NCBI RefSeq assembly: GCF_003058365.1
Contig: NZ_CP028858.1
Location: forward strand, 1,910,836 to 1,974,835
Source of the DNA: Halococcoides cellulosivorans
Lineage (GTDB): Archaea > Halobacteriota > Halobacteria > Halobacteriales > Haloarculaceae
Length of the DNA: 64,000 nucleotides
Reading direction: 5' to 3'
Part shown: one piece after another, positions 9,391 to 17,556 of the stretch
Layout: each line of letters opens with the position of its first letter
Numbering within the stretch: position 1 is the first letter of the stretch
Made by a program: the position numbers and the translations under genes
Notes under the pieces: model-generated
Told to the model about the DNA's origin: nothing
Database searches by the model: none
The model's input: the letters and a program-made list of their open reading frames with translations, nothing else

Positions 9391-9599
9391 TCTGGTCGGG
9401 GCCACCACTCGGTGACCGCGACACCCGTTTTCGTGCAGTCATCACGGCCGTTCGGCAGGCGCCGGAACGTGAGTTACGTCCTCCGACACGTCACCCCGTT
9501 CGACCGGTCGTCGGCCCCATCTCTCTGATCACGTCTCACTGTGCTTCGGCCCGCCCCGATCGTCGTACCCACCCCGTCACCGCCGCTCGCTCCAACACT

Positions 9600-9630
9600 C
9601 TTAAGTCGATGTACTTACTTGTACACTACA
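9600..9630 (+). promoter_or_regulatory. trpD promoter with two GTAC half-sites
   Basis: A TATA-like CTTAAG (9600-9605) lies 32 nt before the trpD ATG. Between it and the start are two GTAC cores (9611-9614 and 9621-9624), the second within TTGTACACTACA. This placement over the expected transcription start suggests a repressor operator. TrpY of Methanothermobacter binds TGTACA boxes, but no TrpY gene is in the window. A near-identical arrangement precedes the gene at 15115. Confidence 0.5.
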
Positions 9631-9636
9631 ACACGC

Positions 9637-10656
9637 ATGAGTGCATCAATGAATACACTACAGAATCAGATCGAGCGGGTGACGGCGGGGGAGGACCTGA
9701 CCGTCGCGGAGGCGCGCGACGCCTCGCGGGCGGTCTTCGAGGACGCCACGGAGGCCCAGATCGGGGCCTTGCTCTCGGCGTTGCGCGCAAAGGGCGAGAC
9801 CGAGGCGGAGATCGCGGGGTTCGCCCAGGGGATGCGCGAGGCCGCCCGGACGATCGACCCGGATCGCGACCCGCTGGTCGACACTTGCGGGACCGGTGGT
9901 GACGACTACGACACGATCAACGTCTCGACGACGAGTGCGATCGTCGCCGCCGGCGCGGGCGTCCCGATCGCCAAACACGGCAACTACTCGGTATCCTCGT
10001 CGTCGGGGAGTGCGGACGTCCTCGAAGAGGCAGGTGTCACCGTCGACGCCGAACCGCCGGCCGTCGAGGACACCATCGAGGCCGACGGCGTCGGGTTCAT
10101 GCTCGCACCCGTGTTCCACCCCGCGATGAAGGCCGTCATCGGCCCGCGGAAGGAACTGGGCATGCGGACGATCTTCAACGTGCTCGGGCCGCTGACCAAC
10201 CCCGCCGGTGCGGACGCGCAGGTACTCGGCGTGTACGACGAGTCGCTCGTCCGGCCGATTGCCGAGGCGCTCGCGCACATGCCCGTCGAACACGCGCTCG
10301 TCGTCCACGGATCGGGTCTGGACGAGGTCGCGATCCACGACGAGACGGTCGCCGCCGAGGTCGAGGGTGAACGGGTCACCGACCGGACGATCACGCCCGA
10401 GGCGATCGGCCTCGACCGCGCGCCGATCGAGGCGATCGCGGGCGGGTCACCGGAAGCGAACGCCGCCGACATGGAGGGCATCGTCACGGGCGCAGTGACC
10501 GGGCCGAAGCGAGACATCATCCTCGCGAACGCCGGCGCGGCGATCTACGTCGCCGGAAAAGCCGACTCGATCGCCGACGGCGTCGATCTGGCCCGCGAGG
10601 CGATCGACTCGGGAGCCGCCACCGAACGGCTCGACCGACTCCGTTCCGCCGCATGA
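9637..10656 (+). CDS. trpD: Anthranilate phosphoribosyltransferase
   Basis: TrpD transfers phosphoribosyl from PRPP to anthranilate, the second step of tryptophan synthesis. The ATG at 9637 gives 339 residues, normal for the family. Visible motifs are VDTCGTGGDDYDTINVST (PRPP loop), KHGNYSVSSSSGSADVLE, and GPLTNPAG with VHGSGLDE. It is the first gene of trpDFEG and overlaps trpF by ATGA. The trpCBA genes are not here; haloarchaea often keep them in a separate operon. Confidence 0.96.
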   Translation: MSASMNTLQNQIERVTAGEDLTVAEARDASRAVFEDATEAQIGALLSALRAKGETEAEIAGFAQGMREAARTIDPDRDPLVDTCGTGGDDYDTINVSTTSAIVAAGAGVPIAKHGNYSVSSSSGSADVLEEAGVTVDAEPPAVEDTIEADGVGFMLAPVFHPAMKAVIGPRKELGMRTIFNVLGPLTNPAGADAQVLGVYDESLVRPIAEALAHMPVEHALVVHGSGLDEVAIHDETVAAEVEGERVTDRTITPEAIGLDRAPIEAIAGGSPEANAADMEGIVTGAVTGPKRDIILANAGAAIYVAGKADSIADGVDLAREAIDSGAATERLDRLRSAA

Positions 10657-11279
10657 CGCGGGTCAAGCTCTGCGGGATGACCGATCGAAGTGCGCTCGAC
10701 GCGGCCGTCGACGCGGGGGCCGACGCGGTCGGCGTGATCTGTGCGGTCGACGTCGACACGCCCCGCGAGGTCGATCGGGAGCGGGCCGCCGCGTTGCTCG
10801 CTGCCGTGCCCCCGTTCGTCACGGGCGTGCTGGTGACGATGGCCGTAGATTCGGGGCCCGTCCGCGATCTGGTCGGGACGCTCGACCCCGACGCCGTCCA
10901 GGTCCACGGGCTCGATAGCGAGGGGCTGGCGGCGCTCGACGAGTGCTCGGCGGACGTGATCGCCGTCGCTGATCCGACCGCCGACGATCTGACTGCTCGC
11001 GCCGAGGCGGCCGACGCCGTCGTGATCGACTCGCTGGACGAACAGGGTGGTGGCGGGACCGGCGAGACCCACGACTGGGCACGGACCGCCGCGCTCGTCG
11101 AGGAACTCGACACCCCGGTCGTGCTCGCGGGTGGGTTGACGCCCGCGACGGTGGGGGAGGCGGTCGCAACGGTCGATCCGTACGCCGTCGACGTCGCCAG
11201 CGGCGTCGAGTCCGCCCCCGGTGAGAAAGACCGCGCCGCGATGAATCGGTTCGTCGCGAGCGCGACGGGGGCCGCATGA
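10653..11279 (+). CDS. trpF: Phosphoribosylanthranilate isomerase
   Basis: This 208-residue TIM-barrel enzyme performs the Amadori rearrangement of N-(5'-phosphoribosyl)anthranilate to CdRP. The N-terminal VKLCGMT carries the catalytic Cys, VQVHG is strand 3, the conserved Asp is in VIDS, and the phosphate-binding ends LAGGLTP and VDVASGVES are clear. It overlaps trpD and trpE by 4 nt each, indicating translational coupling. Confidence 0.95.
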   Translation: MTRVKLCGMTDRSALDAAVDAGADAVGVICAVDVDTPREVDRERAAALLAAVPPFVTGVLVTMAVDSGPVRDLVGTLDPDAVQVHGLDSEGLAALDECSADVIAVADPTADDLTARAEAADAVVIDSLDEQGGGGTGETHDWARTAALVEELDTPVVLAGGLTPATVGEAVATVDPYAVDVASGVESAPGEKDRAAMNRFVASATGAA

Positions 11280-12841
11280 GCGTCGACTGCTCGCGCGCGG
11301 CGTTTCGCGAGCGGAGCGGCGAGGGCCAGGCGGTCGTCCGCGCGACCGCGACACTCGACGCCAGCGTCGCGCCGCTGACCGCGTACGCCGCGCTCACCGA
11401 TCGCGATGCGGGCTACGGATTCCTGCTCGAAAGCGCCGAGAAGGTCGCCTCCAGCGACCCCGACGGCGCGTTCGCGCCCGCGACCGACGATCGGCACGCC
11501 CGGTATTCGTTCGTGGGCTACGACCCCGCGGCAGTCGTGACCGTCGGGCCCGACGAGCGATCGGTCGAGACGCTCGCGGACCGGTACGCCGACGTGCTCG
11601 CGGTCGACGGTGGCGACGTCCTCGACGCGCTCCGCTCGGCGCTGCCCGAACTCCCCCGGCGGGGCTTTCCCGACCACGACCGCCAGCGCCTCGACGGTGG
11701 GCTCGTCGGATTTCTGGGCTACGACGCGGTGTACGACCTCTGGCTCGACGAGGTCGGCCTCGTCCGTCCGGACTCGCGATTCCCGGACGCGCAGTTCGTC
11801 CTCACGACGAAGACGCTCGTCTTCGATCACGCCGAGGACGCAATCCAGGTGATCTACACGCCGATCGTCCGCGACGGCGAGGCCGACGCCGTGTACGACC
11901 GCCTGGCCGCCGACGCCGAGCGCGTCGAGGCGGCACTCGTCGACGCCGATCAGCCCGATCTGAGCGGGTTCGAGCGCAGCGGTGAGACCGCCGGGCCACA
12001 AGACGAGTACGAAGCGGCCGTCGAGACCGCCAAAGAGCACGTCCTCGCGGGTGACATCTACCAGGGCGTCATCTCCCGGACGCGCGAGTTGCAGGGTGAG
12101 ATCGACTCGCTCGGACTCTACGCCGCGCTCCGGTCGATCAACCCCTCACCGTATATGTATCACCTGGGGTTCGAGGACCGCTCGATCGTCGGTGCGAGCC
12201 CCGAGACGCTCGTCTCGGTCAGCGACGAGCGGGTCATCTCGAACCCCATCGCGGGAACGTGCCCGCGTGGGTCGAGCCCGGTCGAGGACCGCCGGCTGGC
12301 GGGCGAGATGCTCGCTGACGGGAAAGAGCGCGCCGAGCACACCATGCTGGTCGATCTGGCGCGCAACGATGTCCGCCGGGTTTCAGAGCCCGGATCCGTG
12401 CGGGTCGAGGAGTTCATGAACGTCCTGAAATACAGCCACGTCCAGCACATCGAGTCGACCGTGACGGGCACGCTCGCCGCCGATGCAGACGCGTTCGACG
12501 CCGCGCGCGCAACCTTCCCGGCGGGGACGCTCTCGGGGGCCCCGAAGATCCGTGCGATGGAGATCATCGACGCATTGGAGGCCGAACCGCGCGGCCCCTA
12601 CGGCGGCGGCGTCGGCTATTTCTCGTGGACGGGCGACGTCGACATGGCGATCGTCATCCGGTCGGCGACCGTCGAGGCGGGCGATCCCGACCGGATCACC
12701 GTCCAGGCGGGCGCAGGCATCGTCGCTGACTCAGACCCCACGAGCGAGTACGAAGAGACCGAACAGAAGATGGGCGGCGTCCTCGACGCCATCGAGGCCA
12801 TCGAGGCGACCGAGCGCGATCCACGGGAGGTCCGGCGATGA
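11276..12841 (+). CDS. trpE: Anthranilate synthase component I
   Basis: This 521-residue chorismate-binding enzyme makes anthranilate from chorismate with ammonia supplied by TrpG. The chorismate-binding core is clear: GDIYQGVISR, SPYMYHLGF, SPETLVSV, NPIAGTCPRG, the DLARNDVRRV segment, and the C-terminal GGGVGYFSW with QAGAGIVADSDP. The N-terminal half is the usual Trp-binding regulatory domain (LLESAEKV is the region that holds the feedback serine). It is coupled to both neighbours by ATGA overlaps. Confidence 0.96.
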   Translation: MSVDCSRAAFRERSGEGQAVVRATATLDASVAPLTAYAALTDRDAGYGFLLESAEKVASSDPDGAFAPATDDRHARYSFVGYDPAAVVTVGPDERSVETLADRYADVLAVDGGDVLDALRSALPELPRRGFPDHDRQRLDGGLVGFLGYDAVYDLWLDEVGLVRPDSRFPDAQFVLTTKTLVFDHAEDAIQVIYTPIVRDGEADAVYDRLAADAERVEAALVDADQPDLSGFERSGETAGPQDEYEAAVETAKEHVLAGDIYQGVISRTRELQGEIDSLGLYAALRSINPSPYMYHLGFEDRSIVGASPETLVSVSDERVISNPIAGTCPRGSSPVEDRRLAGEMLADGKERAEHTMLVDLARNDVRRVSEPGSVRVEEFMNVLKYSHVQHIESTVTGTLAADADAFDAARATFPAGTLSGAPKIRAMEIIDALEAEPRGPYGGGVGYFSWTGDVDMAIVIRSATVEAGDPDRITVQAGAGIVADSDPTSEYEETEQKMGGVLDAIEAIEATERDPREVRR

Positions 12842-13518
12842 GCGCGAGCGAAGAGAGCGCGGAGAGCGAGCGGAGCGCGAAGAGCGAGCGGAGCGCGGAG
12901 GACGAGAGGAGCGAAGAGACCGACACGACGATCCTCGTCATCGACAACTTCGACTCGTTTACCTACAACCTGGTCGAGTATCTCAGCGAACACGGCGTCG
13001 CGACGCCGGTCTTGCGCAACACCGCGACCGTCGAGGAGGTGCGCGCTATCGACCCGGACGGGATCGTGATCAGCCCCGGCCCGGGGCATCCGAAAAACGA
13101 CCGCGACGTGGGTGTCTCGACCGCGGTCCTCCGGGAGATCGCCCCGGAGATCCCGACGATGGGCGTCTGTCTCGGTCTCGAAGCCGCCGTCCACGCCTAC
13201 GGCGGCACCGTCGGTCGCGCGCCCGCGCCGATCCACGGCAAGGCCGCGTCGATCACCCACGACGCGACGGGGCTGTTCGACGGGCTTGACGACCCCGTTC
13301 GTGGCGGACGCTATCACTCGCTGATCGCCGCCGACGTGCCCGACGCCTTCGCCGTGACGGCGACGGCGACCGACGACGGCGAGGAACTCGTCATGGGGAT
13401 TCGCCACCGCGAGCACCCGATCCACGCCGTGCAGTTCCACCCCGAATCGGTGCTCACGGGCGTCGGCCACGACGTCGTCGCGAACTTCCTCGACATCGTG
13501 AGCGGCGTCAACCCCTGA
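12838..13518 (+). CDS. trpG: Anthranilate synthase component II (glutamine amidotransferase) with low-complexity N-terminal extension
   Basis: This 226-residue class I glutamine amidotransferase supplies ammonia to TrpE. The core starts at about residue 32 (ILVIDNFDSFTYNLVEYL). The catalytic Cys is in MGVCLGLEA and the His-x-Glu pair in QFHPESVLTG. Before the core lie about 30 residues of Ser/Glu/Arg repeats encoded by reiterated GAGCG units (12841-12927). Homologues normally begin within a few residues of the ILVIDNFDSF strand, so this is an in-frame low-complexity insertion. The start is fixed by the ATGA overlap with trpE. Confidence 0.95.
   Translation: MSASEESAESERSAKSERSAEDERSEETDTTILVIDNFDSFTYNLVEYLSEHGVATPVLRNTATVEEVRAIDPDGIVISPGPGHPKNDRDVGVSTAVLREIAPEIPTMGVCLGLEAAVHAYGGTVGRAPAPIHGKAASITHDATGLFDGLDDPVRGGRYHSLIAADVPDAFAVTATATDDGEELVMGIRHREHPIHAVQFHPESVLTGVGHDVVANFLDIVSGVNP
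12841..12927 (+). repeat. Purine-rich GAGCG(A/G) reiteration inside trpG
   Basis: About 85 bp of imperfect GAGCGNAG and GAGCGAGCGGAGCG units encode the Ser-Glu-Arg N-terminal extension of TrpG. Similar GCGAGCGAAGCG-type tracts separate the duplicated tRNA tails at 14210-14300, 37323-37400 and 43100-43200. The same sequence family has therefore entered a coding region here in frame. Confidence 0.6.
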
Positions 13519-13566
13519 AGTCGCGGAGACTCGTTTTCCGGCCTGGACTCGTATATCGGACAGACC

Positions 13567-14082
13567 GTGCCCTCCACCCGCGCCGTCTCGCCCGTCGTGG
13601 GAACGGTGTTGATGGTCGCCATCACCGTCGTGCTCGCGGCGACGATCGCAACGTTCGCGCTCGCGTTCGACGACGAGCTCCAGGAGCCAGCGCCGCCGAG
13701 TGCCTTCGAGTACGAGTACAGCGCCACTGGCGAGGGGAACGACGACAATCGCCCGTACGTGAAGCTCCGACACGCCGCCGGACGCCCGGTCGACGCCGAC
13801 CGCGTCGTCATCAAAGACGAGTCGGGCAACCGAATCTACTGGAACGAGGTCTGGACCGGTGGCGAGACGCTCGTCGCAGGTGATTACGTCCACATCGACG
13901 GGTATCGCAGTGACGACGTCCTCGATCCGATCTGTGAGGCCGGCGATACCTACTGGGTGATCGTCGAGAATTCGGACGGCGAGCAGATCGCGATCGATCG
14001 CTGGGAGGCCCCGCGCGATCCGAACGTGCCGCCAGGATCGTGGATCGACAGCGACGGCGACGGGATTCCGGACGCCTGTTGA
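13567..14082 (+). CDS. Archaeal type IV pilin-like protein
   Basis: This 171-residue protein starts (GTG) with the archaeal class III pilin signal RAVSPVVGTVLMVAITVVLA. Cleavage is expected before the hydrophobic helix, which then forms the filament core. The rest is an extracellular acidic beta domain with no cysteine until the end, where DSDGDGIPDAC resembles a calcium-binding thrombospondin type-3 repeat. It is a stand-alone minor pilin candidate; no PilB/PilC or prepilin peptidase gene is nearby. Confidence 0.85.
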   Translation: MPSTRAVSPVVGTVLMVAITVVLAATIATFALAFDDELQEPAPPSAFEYEYSATGEGNDDNRPYVKLRHAAGRPVDADRVVIKDESGNRIYWNEVWTGGETLVAGDYVHIDGYRSDDVLDPICEAGDTYWVIVENSDGEQIAIDRWEAPRDPNVPPGSWIDSDGDGIPDAC

Positions 14083-14124
14083 TCGCGTAGCGTTTATGCC
14101 CGACGGCGGCGGAGTGGGGCGTGC

Positions 14125-14209
14125 GCGCGGGTAGCCAAGCCAGGCCAACGGCGCAGCGCTTAGGACGCTGTCTCGTAGGAGTCCGCCAGTTCGAATCTGG
14201 TCCCGCGCA
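14125..14209 (+). tRNA. tRNA-Leu (anticodon UAG)
   Basis: This is an 85-nt class II tRNA with a long variable arm. The acceptor stem GCGCGGG pairs with CCCGCGC, the discriminator is A, and CCA is not encoded. The anticodon stem CAGCG/CGCTG encloses loop CTTAGGA with anticodon TAG. The T arm is CCAG-TTCGAAT-CTGG. Copies of its 3' tail follow downstream. Confidence 0.95.
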
Positions 14210-14328
14210 GTGAGGAGCGAAGCGACGAACGAGCAGGCACGGATTCGAACCCTGGAAGTCGCGTGCGCACAGCGAACGCAGTGAGCGAGCACACCCGTCT
14301 TCCTCCGGTTCGAATCTGGTCCCGCGCA
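14189..14328 (+). repeat. Duplicated tRNA-Leu 3' tail with inverted T-arm copy between
   Basis: The last 21 nt of tRNA-Leu (14189-14209) recur exactly at 14308-14328, 119 bp downstream, without any tRNA body. Between them are purine-rich GAGCGAAGCGA tracts and a T-arm-like segment in inverted orientation around 14228-14246 (GGATTCGAACCCTGG). The same tail / inverted tail / tail layout occurs at tRNA-Met and tRNA-Arg. The remainder up to the DUF4870 promoter at 14506 shows no gene. Confidence 0.8.
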
Positions 14329-14505
14329 TAGCGAGATGCGAACGGAGTGAGGGCCTCGAACATGCGAGCGGTGAACGAAGCGAACCATGAGACACCGTCA
14401 GGTCGGTCGAATCACGCCGTGCGAACCGCTCGACCCAGACCCGTCGACTCGCTCGAATCGAGCACCAGCGCTCCCCACCCCGCCCGTCCGACCCAAACAC
14501 ACACG

Positions 14506-14513
14506 TTTTATTA
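14506..14513 (+). promoter_or_regulatory. TATA-like box of DUF4870 gene
   Basis: TTTTATTA lies 30-37 nt upstream of the ATG at 14543 in an otherwise GC-rich region, at the spacing expected for a short-leader haloarchaeal transcript. Confidence 0.5.
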
Positions 14514-14542
14514 CGACAAGTAGTGTCACACAACGAACGACG

Positions 14543-14962
14543 ATGTCGTCAGACACCCACACATCCGGCGTAACGAGTTCGAACACCGAGACCGGCCTCG
14601 ACGTGAACGTCGCCGCGGCGCTCGCCTACGTCCTGGGCCCGGTGTCGGGGCTCGTAATGTATCTCCTCGAAACCGACCACCGGACGATCCGGTACCACGG
14701 CGTCCAGAGCATCCTCGTCTTCGGCGGGGTGTTCGCTGCCCATATCGGACTCAACGTCCTGGGGAGGATCGCGAACCTGGCACTCTCGTACGTCCCGGGC
14801 GGGGTCATCCTGTCGACCCTCATCGGGCTGGTGCTGGGGCTCCTGACGCTCGCGCTCTGGCTCGGCGCGTTCGTCGCCTGGCTGTATCTCATCGTCAGGA
14901 CCTACCAGGAGGCCGACCCGCACCTGCCCGTCGTCGGTGATATGGCCCAAAAGTACGCCTGA
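14543..14962 (+). CDS. DUF4870-family membrane protein
   Basis: This 139-residue protein has a hydrophilic N-terminus (about 20 residues) and then three transmembrane segments, near residues 25-45, 55-80 and 90-125. The pattern VAAALAYVLGPVSGLVMYLLE followed by RYHGVQSILVF matches DUF4870/Tic20-like small membrane proteins. The function is unknown. The start was placed at the first ATG downstream of a clear TATA-like box; the longer frame covers the tRNA-tail repeat region and is not coding. Confidence 0.8.
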   Translation: MSSDTHTSGVTSSNTETGLDVNVAAALAYVLGPVSGLVMYLLETDHRTIRYHGVQSILVFGGVFAAHIGLNVLGRIANLALSYVPGGVILSTLIGLVLGLLTLALWLGAFVAWLYLIVRTYQEADPHLPVVGDMAQKYA

Positions 14963-15082
14963 ATCGCGACGCGGCCGGATCGACGACCGCGACAAACCGC
15001 CCGCAAACTGGTTCTCGCAACTCGGTCTCGACCCCCACGGAGCGATCGCTCCAGCGTCGACTCGCCCACCGATCCGAACGCC

Positions 15083-15112
15083 TTTTGTACTGGTAGTCTT
15101 GTACAATACATA
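15083..15112 (+). promoter_or_regulatory. Promoter with GTAC repeats upstream of the flavoprotein gene
   Basis: The 32 nt before the ATG at 15115 contain TTTTGTACTGG and TCTTGTACAATACA, with GTAC cores at 15087-15090 and 15101-15104. The second element matches the trpD upstream element in TTGTACA-N-TACA (N = A here, CT shift in trpD). It is likely an operator shared between the two promoters. Confidence 0.45.
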
Positions 15113-15114
15113 CA

Positions 15115-16023
15115 ATGGCAGAGATCGCAATCGTCGGTGGTGGGCCCGCGGGCCTGGCCGCCGCGGTGTACACGGCACGCGCAGATCGCGAGACGATCGT
15201 CTTCGACTCGGGCGAGGGGACGACGGCGAGCGTCGACTGGATGGAGAACGTCTACGGGTTCCCGGAGGGCATCGCAGGGCCCGACATCGTCGCGCGGGGG
15301 CGCGAGCACGCCGAGCGGTTCGGTGCCGAGATCATTCGCGAGGAAGTCGTTCGGATCGCAGACGACGGCGAGGGCTACACGGTCGAGACGACCGACTCGA
15401 CCTATAGCGTGACGGGCGTCGTCCTCGCGACGGGGTCGAGTTACGAGACGCCCGCGATCGCGGGGATCGACGACTACGAGGGCCAGGGCGTCTCGTACTG
15501 CGTGGAGTGTGACGCCTTCTTCTATCGGGACCAGACCGTCGGCGTCGTCGGCGCGGGCAACTACGCCGCCAAGGAGGCGACGATGTTGCTTGATTACACC
15601 GACGACGTGACGGTGTACACCAACGGCACGGATCTCACGATGGACGAGGGCCTGCGGGCCGACCTGGACGACCGCGGGATTCCGATCGTCGAAGAGTCGA
15701 TCGCGGACCTCCACGGCGACGGCGTCCTGGAGGCGATCACGGTCGACGGCCGACAAGTCCCGATCGACGGCCTGTTCGTCGCGCTCGGCGCGGCGGGCGG
15801 GACCGACCTCGCGGAGATGCTCGGCGTCCCCGTCCTCGACGACGAGATCCAGGTCGAATCCGACCAATCGACGGGCGTCGACCGCGTCTACGCCGCGGGC
15901 GACGTGACCGGTGGCCAACGCCAGGTCAACGTCTCGATCGGGGAGGGAACGACCGCGGCGATCGCACTGCTCGAATCCCTGCGTGGTGGCCAGTACGTCG
16001 ACTACAAGAAAGTCGAGGCCTGA
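15115..16023 (+). CDS. Thioredoxin-reductase-like FAD/NAD(P) oxidoreductase
   Basis: This 302-residue flavoprotein has the low-molecular-weight thioredoxin reductase layout. The FAD Rossmann motif is GGGPAGLAAA (8-17), the redox-active pair CVECD (Cys129, Cys132) sits in the NADPH domain, the second Rossmann motif is GAGNYAAKEA, and the FAD-closing YAAGDVTGG precedes residues 270-280. It lacks the usual CAxCDG residues around the disulfide (here CVECDAFF), so it is a divergent member. The partner may be a thioredoxin or another disulfide protein. GTAC boxes in its promoter suggest specific regulation. Confidence 0.85.
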   Translation: MAEIAIVGGGPAGLAAAVYTARADRETIVFDSGEGTTASVDWMENVYGFPEGIAGPDIVARGREHAERFGAEIIREEVVRIADDGEGYTVETTDSTYSVTGVVLATGSSYETPAIAGIDDYEGQGVSYCVECDAFFYRDQTVGVVGAGNYAAKEATMLLDYTDDVTVYTNGTDLTMDEGLRADLDDRGIPIVEESIADLHGDGVLEAITVDGRQVPIDGLFVALGAAGGTDLAEMLGVPVLDDEIQVESDQSTGVDRVYAAGDVTGGQRQVNVSIGEGTTAAIALLESLRGGQYVDYKKVEA

Positions 16024-16064
16024 TCGAATCGGGGTCGGCGCAGGAATCGTGTGCGATCAAAACA

Positions 16065-16967
16065 CTACTCTGGCGACTCGTACAGATCCGTCGAGAGGTA
16101 CCGCTCGCCAGGGTCGCAGACGATCGTGACGACCGGGCCGTCCCGCTGTTTGGCGACCTCGGTCGCGACGTGGACGTTCGCGCCGGTGGAGATGCCACCC
16201 GCGATGCCCTCCGTCCGGGCGAGTTTGCGCGCGTCCGCGACGGCGTCCGCACGAGAGACCGTTCGGATCTCGTCGATCAGGTCCGTGTCGAGGACGTCCG
16301 GGACGAATCCCGCGCCGATGCCCTGGATGCCGTGACTCCCGGCGGCCCCGCCCGAGAGGACCGCCGAATCGGCGGGTTCGACCGCGATCAGGTCGGCGTC
16401 GACGCCCGCGTCGTCGACGGCTTGCCCGACGCCGGTGATCGTCCCGCCGGTGCCGACGCCGGCGACGAACGCCGCCAAATCGTCGCCCACGTCGTCGATG
16501 ATCTCCGGGCCCGTGGTCGTGCGGTGGGCGGTTGCGTTCACGGGGTTCTCGAACTGCTGAGGGGAAAAGGAATCGTCGCGCTCGGCGGCGATCGCCTCGG
16601 CACGCTCGATCGCCCCGGGCATGCCGTCCTCGGCGGGCGTGAGTTCGAGTTCGGCCCCGAGCGCGGCGAGCAGCGCACGGCGCTCTTCGCTCATCGATTC
16701 TGGCATGGTCAAGACGAGATCCAGGCCGTGAGCGGCACAGACGGTCGCCAGCCCGATCCCGGTGTTGCCGCTGGTCGGTTCGATCACGGTCGTGTCGGCA
16801 GTAACCTCGCCCGCGTCGATCGCGGCTTCGATCATCTCGCGAGCGATGCGGTCCTTGACGGAATAGGGATTGAACGATTCGAGTTTGACGAGCAGGTTCT
16901 CGGCGAACGCGTCGGCACGCAGGAGTGGTGTCGCTCCGATCAGATCGGTCGCGTCGTCGGCGATCAT
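16065..16967 (-). CDS. cysK: Cysteine synthase (PLP-dependent)
   Basis: This 300-residue fold-type II PLP enzyme makes cysteine from O-acetylserine (or O-phosphoserine) and sulfide. PLP lysine is Lys38 in SVKDR, the substrate loop is EPTSGNTG (63-70), and the phosphate-binding glycines are VGTGGTITG. The C-terminal STGANVHVA segment is typical of CysK/CysM. The preferred acceptor (OAS or OPS) cannot be read off. It is convergent with the flavoprotein gene 41 bp away. Confidence 0.92.
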   Translation of the reverse strand: MIADDATDLIGATPLLRADAFAENLLVKLESFNPYSVKDRIAREMIEAAIDAGEVTADTTVIEPTSGNTGIGLATVCAAHGLDLVLTMPESMSEERRALLAALGAELELTPAEDGMPGAIERAEAIAAERDDSFSPQQFENPVNATAHRTTTGPEIIDDVGDDLAAFVAGVGTGGTITGVGQAVDDAGVDADLIAVEPADSAVLSGGAAGSHGIQGIGAGFVPDVLDTDLIDEIRTVSRADAVADARKLARTEGIAGGISTGANVHVATEVAKQRDGPVVTIVCDPGERYLSTDLYESPE

Positions 16968-17035
16968 GACTGTGCGTACGCTGACGGCCCCAATGAAAGG
17001 GTCGATGCCGACAGGAGCGCCGGCCGGGATCCGAG

Positions 17036-17230
17036 TCAGGCGAGATCGTAGCCAGCCTCACCGATCGCTGCGCGGACGGCCGCGGGATCGGGGTCGCCCG
17101 ACACGGTGACGGTGTCGGCCTCGTGGTCGGCCGTGACGTCGGTGACGCCCTCGACGGCCTCGACGGTCTCGATCACGGTCGTCTCACAGCCGGTACACTG
17201 CATGCCCTCGACGGTGTAGGTGCGAGCCAT
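17036..17230 (-). CDS. Heavy-metal-associated (HMA) copper-chaperone-like protein
   Basis: This 64-residue single HMA domain has the metal-binding loop GMQCTGC (Cys12, Cys15) after the first beta strand and a babbab pattern ending AAIGEAGYDL. It probably binds Cu(I) or Zn(II) for delivery to a P-type ATPase or for buffering. No transporter gene is adjacent. The ATG at 17230 matches the family start (MARTYTVEGM); the longer frame adds only noncoding sequence. Confidence 0.9.
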   Translation of the reverse strand: MARTYTVEGMQCTGCETTVIETVEAVEGVTDVTADHEADTVTVSGDPDPAAVRAAIGEAGYDLA

Positions 17231-17312
17231 ATCGGGAGGTGCGGTCCAAGTCATTTCGGAATTGCTGTTCGGGCAGGCCACAACCAGTCGCCCAGGGGTC
17301 GGGCCCAGCGGT

Positions 17313-17474
17313 TCAGAACCCACCGCGATCCGGGCCGAACCCCTCTTCCATCCGTCCACACTCGCCGTTCTGATCGATCAGGACACGGCCCTGGTAGCCA
17401 CACCGGCCGTTGTTGTTGTACTGACAGCGGGTGCAGCGACATTCGAGGGTGATCGAGCGATCCTGGGTAGACAT
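17313..17474 (-). CDS. Small Cys-rich DUF1540-like protein
   Basis: This 53-residue protein has the spacing CRCTRCxYNNNGRCGY and a final NGEC (Cys12, 14, 17, 25, 39), matching DUF1540-type small metal-binding proteins. Nothing is known about its activity; zinc binding is the likely role. The start is the ATG at 17474, divergent from the glycerate kinase gene and 82 nt away upstream of the HMA gene. Confidence 0.75.
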   Translation of the reverse strand: MSTQDRSITLECRCTRCQYNNNGRCGYQGRVLIDQNGECGRMEEGFGPDRGGF

Positions 17475-17556
17475 ACCAGGGCCATCGGTATCGACCCACT
17501 TGGTAATTGACCTTCTGAACCGAGCGATTGATTCGCCGTCCGATCGACGGGCCACC

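Noticed and set aside
14189-14328. tRNA-tail direct repeats as attL/attR of an integrated element
   Set aside because: Only about 100 bp lie between the copies and there is no integrase. The same is true at tRNA-Met and tRNA-Arg, and an inverted copy is present each time, which att sites do not explain.
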